Of a stretch of 16,832 nt of DNA, positions 13,510 to 16,832 are shown piece after piece. The notes below the pieces were generated by a model that saw only the letters and a list, made by a program, of their open reading frames with translations, was not told the DNA's origin and did not search any database. The position numbers and the translations under genes are program-made. Numbering within the stretch: position 1 is the first letter of the stretch; every line of letters begins with the position of its first letter. This DNA is from Akkermansiaceae bacterium UBA5020 (GTDB lineage: Bacteria > Verrucomicrobiota > Verrucomicrobiia > Verrucomicrobiales > DEV007): NCBI GenBank assembly GCA_002396885.1, contig DGXY01000126.1, positions 1-16,832 of the forward strand, written 5' to 3'.

Positions 13510-14466
13510 ATGACTTCCTCTCTGCCCCGCATTTTTGTGACCGTCCACATTCCCCTCGAACATCTTTCACCGCTCGACGGGATCGCTGAAATCCTCATGC
13601 CCGACAACGGGGTGAAAGCGGCTCCCCGCGCGCAGGTCCTCGAAGCGATCGGCGACTGCGTCGCAGTGCTCTCGCAAGGGGAGCTGCGCGTCGATGCCGA
13701 ATTCCTCGACGCGGCAAAGTCTCTTCGTTTTGTCGCCAACGCGGCCATGGGGATCGACAATCTCGACCTCGCCGAGCTCCGCCAACGCGGCATCGCCGCC
13801 AGCAACACCCCCGCCGCCTTCGCCGAGTCGACCGCCGATCACACCCTCGGGCTGATGCTCTCGCTGACCCGCCGCCTCGCCGAGGGCGACCGCTTTGTCC
13901 GCACCGGCGACTGGGCGCGCCGCGGCATGGAACCGCTCCGCTGGGAGGGCACCTTGCTCGGCGGCAAAACCCTCGGCATCATCGGCTACGGCCGCATCGC
14001 GAAGATGGTCGAGGCCCGTGCCCGCGCTTTCGACATGGAGGTGATCCACACGAAATCGACGCCGCATGATCATCACGGCTATCGACCACTCGAAACCCTC
14101 CTCGCGGAATCGGATCTCGTCGTCGTGCTGGTGCCCCTCACTGCCGAGACCCGCCATCTCATCAACGCGGAACGCCTCGCGATGATGAAGCCAGGCGCCT
14201 TCTTTATCAACGTCGCCCGTGGCAAGGTGATGGACGAAGCCGCCCTCGTCGCTGCCCTTCAGTCCGGTCACCTCGCCGGAGCGGCGCTCGACGTCTACGA
14301 GGAAGAGCCGATCGTGAACGAGGCCCTCTTCACGATGGAGAACGTGGTCCTGACGCCGCACACTGGTGGCGCCACCCGCGAGCAACGGCGGCGGGGACGA
14401 TTGGAGGCAGCCGGGGAGATCGCCCGGTTTCTGAAGGGCGAAGAGCGACGCTTTCCCGTCCTCTAG
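13510..14466 (+). CDS. D-isomer-specific 2-hydroxyacid dehydrogenase
   Basis: This 318-aa cytoplasmic oxidoreductase interconverts a 2-oxoacid and the D-2-hydroxyacid. The substrate-domain motif is NAAMGIDNLDL (77-87). The Rossmann fingerprint is GYGRIA (159-164), where the last Gly of GxGxxG is Ala. The catalytic triad is Arg237 (NVARGKV), Glu266 (DVYEEEP) and His284 (LTPHTGG), with the R-to-E and R-to-H distances (29 and 47) found in glycerate dehydrogenase. The second strand of the Rossmann fold ends VIHTKST, without the usual acidic residue for NAD, so NADP use is possible. The family includes glyoxylate/hydroxypyruvate reductase and phosphoglycerate dehydrogenase; its length excludes the ACT-domain type. 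A PanB-fold gene follows after 102 nt. Confidence 0.92.
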   Translation: MTSSLPRIFVTVHIPLEHLSPLDGIAEILMPDNGVKAAPRAQVLEAIGDCVAVLSQGELRVDAEFLDAAKSLRFVANAAMGIDNLDLAELRQRGIAASNTPAAFAESTADHTLGLMLSLTRRLAEGDRFVRTGDWARRGMEPLRWEGTLLGGKTLGIIGYGRIAKMVEARARAFDMEVIHTKSTPHDHHGYRPLETLLAESDLVVVLVPLTAETRHLINAERLAMMKPGAFFINVARGKVMDEAALVAALQSGHLAGAALDVYEEEPIVNEALFTMENVVLTPHTGGATREQRRRGRLEAAGEIARFLKGEERRFPVL

Positions 14467-14504
14467 GCGTTCCTGCCACTCTCGAAACGGCGATCCCCCA
14501 CGAG

Positions 14505-14531
14505 CCACTCCGCCGGTGGAGATTTGTTTTT
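14505..14531 (+). terminator. probable intrinsic terminator after the dehydrogenase gene
   Basis: CCAC (14505-14508) pairs with GTGG (14516-14519), and in register CTCC (14508-14511) pairs with GGAG (14518-14521). Then comes ATTTGTTTTT, the best T-run in the window. The stem is short, so leakage into the next gene is plausible. The T-run also argues against a start at the TTG at 14524. Confidence 0.5.
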
Positions 14532-14568
14532 ACAAACCCAGCTCGCCGCCGCTAACCTGACGCTTGTC

Positions 14569-15375
14569 ATGCTCCGCCCCCGCAAGAAATTCACGGTTCA
14601 CGAACTCCGCCGCCTCAAAGGGAAACGCGTGCTGACCCATATCCACGTCAAATCACCCGACGAGGCGGCCGCGGCAGAGGCCGCTGGAATCGATCTGATG
14701 AGCTGCCCCTTTGACACGCCGGAGGCGCAGGCCCGTCTCCCGATGCTGGTCGAGGCCGCTCCGGCAAGCTTTCTCTCGGGATCGACGCCCCACGGGCTGA
14801 GCTCGCGGGAAGAGGCGATCCGCATCGGCTTCCGCGCCCTCGAACTCGGGGCCAGTTCGGTCTACTGCTCGGCGAGCCCTTGGATCATCGAGGGCATGGC
14901 TCGCGAAGGCATTCCCGTGGTCGGTCACCTCGGACTCGTCCCCCGACATGTCACTTGGACAGACTACCGTGCCATTGGTAAGACGGCGGAAGAAGCGAGG
15001 AGCCTCTACCGCCAAATGAAGGAATTGGAGAGCGCGGGCGCCTACGCCGCCGAGCTGGAAGTCGTTCCGCATCGACTTGCCGAGTTTCTCTCGCGGAACA
15101 CCACCTTGATCTTGATGTCCCTCGGCTCTGGCTCAGGTTGCGACACCCAATTCCTCTTCTCCGACGACCTCCTCGGCGAATACGACGAACGCCTCCCTCG
15201 TCACGCTAAAGCCTACCGGAACTTTCTCGCCGAATATCGCCGCCTCCAGGAGGAGCGCATTGCTGCGTTCCGGGAGTATGTCGCCGATGTCCAATCCGGC
15301 AGCTTCCCCGAGCCGCGGCACCTCGTCGAAATGGACGAGGCGGAGTTCGAGGCCTTCCGCGATTCCTTGCCATAG
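14569..15375 (+). CDS. divergent PanB-fold protein lacking metal ligands
   Basis: This is 268 aa, from the ATG at 14569. The fold and order match ketopantoate hydroxymethyltransferase: THIHVKSPDEAAAAEAAGID (23-42), then REEAIRIGFRALELGAS (80-96), IPVVGHLGLVPRHVT (115-129), the LESAGAYAAELEVVPHRLA stretch (~153-171) and SLGSGSGCDTQFLFSDDLLG (184-203). Aligned by eye to E. coli PanB, the three Mg ligands are lost: Asp45 is Cys46, Asp84 is about Gly71 and Glu114 is Ser101. Lys112 is Tyr99. His120 of GHLGL and Glu164, equal to PanB Glu181, remain. It should therefore not do the standard Mg-dependent reaction. It belongs to the PEP-mutase/isocitrate-lyase superfamily, and another C-C bond reaction is possible. 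The upstream gene is a 2-oxoacid reductase. Confidence 0.82.
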   Translation: MLRPRKKFTVHELRRLKGKRVLTHIHVKSPDEAAAAEAAGIDLMSCPFDTPEAQARLPMLVEAAPASFLSGSTPHGLSSREEAIRIGFRALELGASSVYCSASPWIIEGMAREGIPVVGHLGLVPRHVTWTDYRAIGKTAEEARSLYRQMKELESAGAYAAELEVVPHRLAEFLSRNTTLILMSLGSGSGCDTQFLFSDDLLGEYDERLPRHAKAYRNFLAEYRRLQEERIAAFREYVADVQSGSFPEPRHLVEMDEAEFEAFRDSLP

Positions 15376-15475
15376 ACCGGCCTCCCTCCGGGCGGAAGAC
15401 TCTTCGTGTTTCCAGAACCCCCTGGCCCCCAGGCCCTTGGCGGACCTTCGCGAGGTGTGACATCGAACCGCCCCC

Positions 15476-15613
15476 TCAACCTCCAGCGGGCAAGCGGAAC
15501 CGAAGGGCCCAAGGGCACAGTCCGCGGTAAACCAGGGTGACCGTGCCGGAAACGCTGGTCAGCGCGAGTGAGGCAGACGATAGCGCCTGAAATTTATAAA
15601 ATTTTGTTTCCAT
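15476..15613 (-). CDS. 45-codon open frame with signal-peptide-like start (relic or micropeptide)
   Basis: Read on the - strand from the ATG at 15613, it begins METKFYKFQALSSASLALTS, continues VSGTVTLVYRG and ends RFRLPAGG before TGA. The first ~24 residues look like a secretory signal: basic start, small and hydrophobic core. The ATG lies exactly in the AT-rich island, which is what a real promoter-proximal start would show. The remainder has no recognisable domain and may be a truncated gene's 5' end fused to unrelated sequence. No Shine-Dalgarno sequence is seen. The length permits chance. Confidence 0.35.
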   Translation of the reverse strand: METKFYKFQALSSASLALTSVSGTVTLVYRGLCPWALRFRLPAGG

Positions 15614-15641
15614 TTTATTAATTTAAATTAAATTTTAAATT
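15586..15641. promoter_or_regulatory. AT-rich divergent promoter island with 14-bp palindrome
   Basis: About 55 bp that is almost entirely A/T in an otherwise GC-rich window, ending at the NlpC/P60 start. It contains TATAAAAT (15595-15602), a -10-like element without a clear -35, and the perfect palindrome TTAATTTAAATTAA (15618-15631). The palindrome lies between the ATG at 15613 (-) and the ATG at 15642 (+). A regulator site or easily melted promoter is likely. Confidence 0.55.
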
Positions 15642-16550
15642 ATGTGTTATTTCCCCTACCCAATGATCCTCTCCGCCGCCCTGCTTCTGGGCGCGGGATT
15701 GACTTCCGTGCTGGAGGCAGGTCCCTCCGCCCCCCGTGAACGGTCTTTTCGTCCGGTTGTGCCGATCAAGCAGAATGTCCGCGGTGGCATGGATAAGATG
15801 AAATCGCAAACGGTCCGGCTAACCATCCCCCCTCCGCCGATCCCGGAGTCCGTCCCCGCCTCAACCTCCGCCGCTCTCACTTCGGATACCCCCGTTCCTG
15901 TCTTGCCGGAACCCGCAGCCCCGGAATCGATGCTTCCCCCGGAGCCGGTGTCGGCCGATCTTCCCGATCCCGCCTCCCCTGCGGAGACTTCCGACAGCGA
16001 TCGAATCACCGGCGGCTCGGAAACCAAACCTGAAACCTCGATCGAAGAGTCGAAGACCAAAACGAACGGTCCCACCCTGACACAACTCCGCGAAGAAGCC
16101 CACGCGCTGGCGGGTAAAAAACTCAGCTACGTGTTTGGCGCGGATGATCCTGATACCGGTGGTTTGGATTGTTCCTCGACGATCCAATTTCTTCTGAAAC
16201 GCATCGGAATCGACGACGTTCCGAGAACCTCCTACGACCAATACTACTGGCTGAAGCGCAAAAACCTTCTCGATGACGTCTACGGAAAGACCGCCTCATC
16301 CAAGCTCCTCAAAAAGCTTTCCCCGGGCGATCTGATTTTCTGGGGAGGCACGTGGAAGTCAGGGCACCGCGTCTCGCACGTGATGCTTTACATGGGCTAT
16401 GACCCGGCCAACGACAAGCACTACGTCTTCGGTGCGCGCAGCAAATCCACCACGGGTCTCACCGGAGCGGGTGTCGACATTTTCGAACTCGATACGGAGC
16501 GCGGACGCCTCGTCGCCCACGGGAAGGTTCCCGGTCTGGTCTACGAATAA
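15642..16550 (+). CDS. secreted NlpC/P60 family cell-wall peptidase
   Basis: This is a 302-aa protein from the ATG at 15642; an ATG at 15663 (MILSAALLLGAGLTSVLEA) is an equally possible start that gives a signal with no basic residues. After the signal, residues ~35-140 are low-complexity, rich in Pro, Ser and Glu (for example PPPPIPESVPASTSAALTSD), probably a flexible wall-spanning linker. The NlpC/P60 domain (~145-302) has Cys177 in GGLDCSST, His246 in RVSHVMLY and a likely third residue His260 (NDKHYVFGA). The stretch LSPGDLIFWGG (226-236) is the typical strand before the His. These enzymes cut peptidoglycan stem peptides, commonly at D-Glu-gamma-diamino acid bonds. The AT-rich island immediately upstream should carry its promoter. 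Convergent with the helicase gene across 17 nt. Confidence 0.88.
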   Translation: MCYFPYPMILSAALLLGAGLTSVLEAGPSAPRERSFRPVVPIKQNVRGGMDKMKSQTVRLTIPPPPIPESVPASTSAALTSDTPVPVLPEPAAPESMLPPEPVSADLPDPASPAETSDSDRITGGSETKPETSIEESKTKTNGPTLTQLREEAHALAGKKLSYVFGADDPDTGGLDCSSTIQFLLKRIGIDDVPRTSYDQYYWLKRKNLLDDVYGKTASSKLLKKLSPGDLIFWGGTWKSGHRVSHVMLYMGYDPANDKHYVFGARSKSTTGLTGAGVDIFELDTERGRLVAHGKVPGLVYE

Positions 16551-16567
16551 AACCTGGACCGTCCCGC

Positions 16568-16832
16568 TCACTTCATCGGAGCAAGAAGGTCCTCGAGCTC
16601 ATCCTCGGAGAAGGAAAGTTTTTGCGGAGTGCCGTCGAGAATGCCCTCGAAGAGGGCACGCTTCTTCTGTTGCAGCATCAGGATCTTCTCCTCGATGGTT
16701 CCCTCGGTGATCAGCTTGTAGACGAAAACCGGGTTTTTCTGTCCGATCCGATAGGCACGGTCGGTTGCCTGGGCCTCCAAAGCGGGATTCCACCAAGGAT
16801 CGAAGTGGATCACCGTGTCGGCGGCGGTGAGC
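16568..16832 (-). CDS. SNF2-family helicase/ATPase, C-terminal end (partial)
   Basis: Only the last 87 codons lie in the window; the gene runs off the right edge on the - strand, so the start is not visible. The fragment covers the end of helicase domain 2: LTAADTVIHFDPWWNPALEA (motif V region) and QATDRAYRIGQ (motif VI, with its arginine finger), then the SNF2-type tail KLITEGTIEEKILMLQQKK and the C-terminus SEDELEDLLAPMK. This is the Rad54/HepA-like SNF2 pattern, a DNA translocase that remodels protein-DNA complexes using ATP. The N-terminal half, including the Walker motifs and any SWIM zinc finger often fused in bacteria, cannot be seen. Confidence 0.95.
   Translation of the reverse strand, partial: LTAADTVIHFDPWWNPALEAQATDRAYRIGQKNPVFVYKLITEGTIEEKILMLQQKKRALFEGILDGTPQKLSFSEDELEDLLAPMK

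Noticed and set aside
14524..14568. TTG start extending the PanB-like protein by 15 residues
   Set aside because: It falls in the terminator-like T-run, and the ATG at 14569 fits the family N-terminus.
15520..15590. Possible SRP- or RNase P-like RNA (CCGGAAA near GGTCAGC)
   Set aside because: The conserved SRP loop (GGAAGCAG-like partner) and the RNase P core motifs are missing; only short chance matches.

Overview
The window is GC-rich bacterial chromosome, most likely from the Verrucomicrobiota. The basis is a set of secreted DUF4838, DUF1080 and Asp-box-like propeller proteins, a SUMF1-fold exported protein, and start codons that almost never follow a Shine-Dalgarno sequence. I infer this from family content; no rRNA or marker gene here fixes the taxon. 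I see no IS element, phage gene or CRISPR array.

Region 1 (about 1-6262, + strand) starts with a 26-bp tandem repeat, followed by four closely spaced genes for exported proteins: an alpha/beta-hydrolase (carbohydrate-esterase type), a GH32/43-like beta-propeller protein, a DUF4838 protein and a DUF1080 (3-keto-disaccharide hydrolase-like) protein. They look like an operon for extracytoplasmic breakdown of a decorated glycan. A housekeeping dihydroorotase, pyrC, follows 21 nt downstream. Region 2 (6353-8189, - strand) has an exported SUMF1-fold protein that lacks the catalytic cysteines, a 34-codon frame that is little more than a signal peptide, and a small zinc-ribbon membrane protein.

Region 3 (8190-9311) is about 550 bp without a convincing gene, then tRNA-Ala(GGC), a terminator-like hairpin, and a small secreted protein of unknown function on the - strand. 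Two GAAA-tetraloop hairpins sit directly before the tRNA, and the second uses the tRNA's first four bases. Region 4 (9495-12807, + strand) encodes a 110-aa secreted protein with an 11-residue FPD repeat that resembles the 7(1) septoil-knot family. Its gene overlaps that of a secreted SNase-fold nuclease with a C-terminal helix-hairpin-helix. A class I aldolase (FbaB/LsrF type) and a radical SAM protein with extra C-terminal cysteines follow.

Region 5 (12896-16832) has a one-RRM RNA-binding protein (-), then a 2-hydroxyacid dehydrogenase and a PanB-fold protein that has lost its metal ligands (both +). Next come an AT-rich island between a 45-codon signal-peptide-like frame (-) and a secreted NlpC/P60 peptidase (+), and finally the C-terminus of a SNF2-family helicase (-), cut by the window edge.

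The observations most worth following are the septoil-like protein and its overlapping nuclease, the PanB-like protein without metal ligands beside a 2-oxoacid reductase, and the tRNA leader hairpins.
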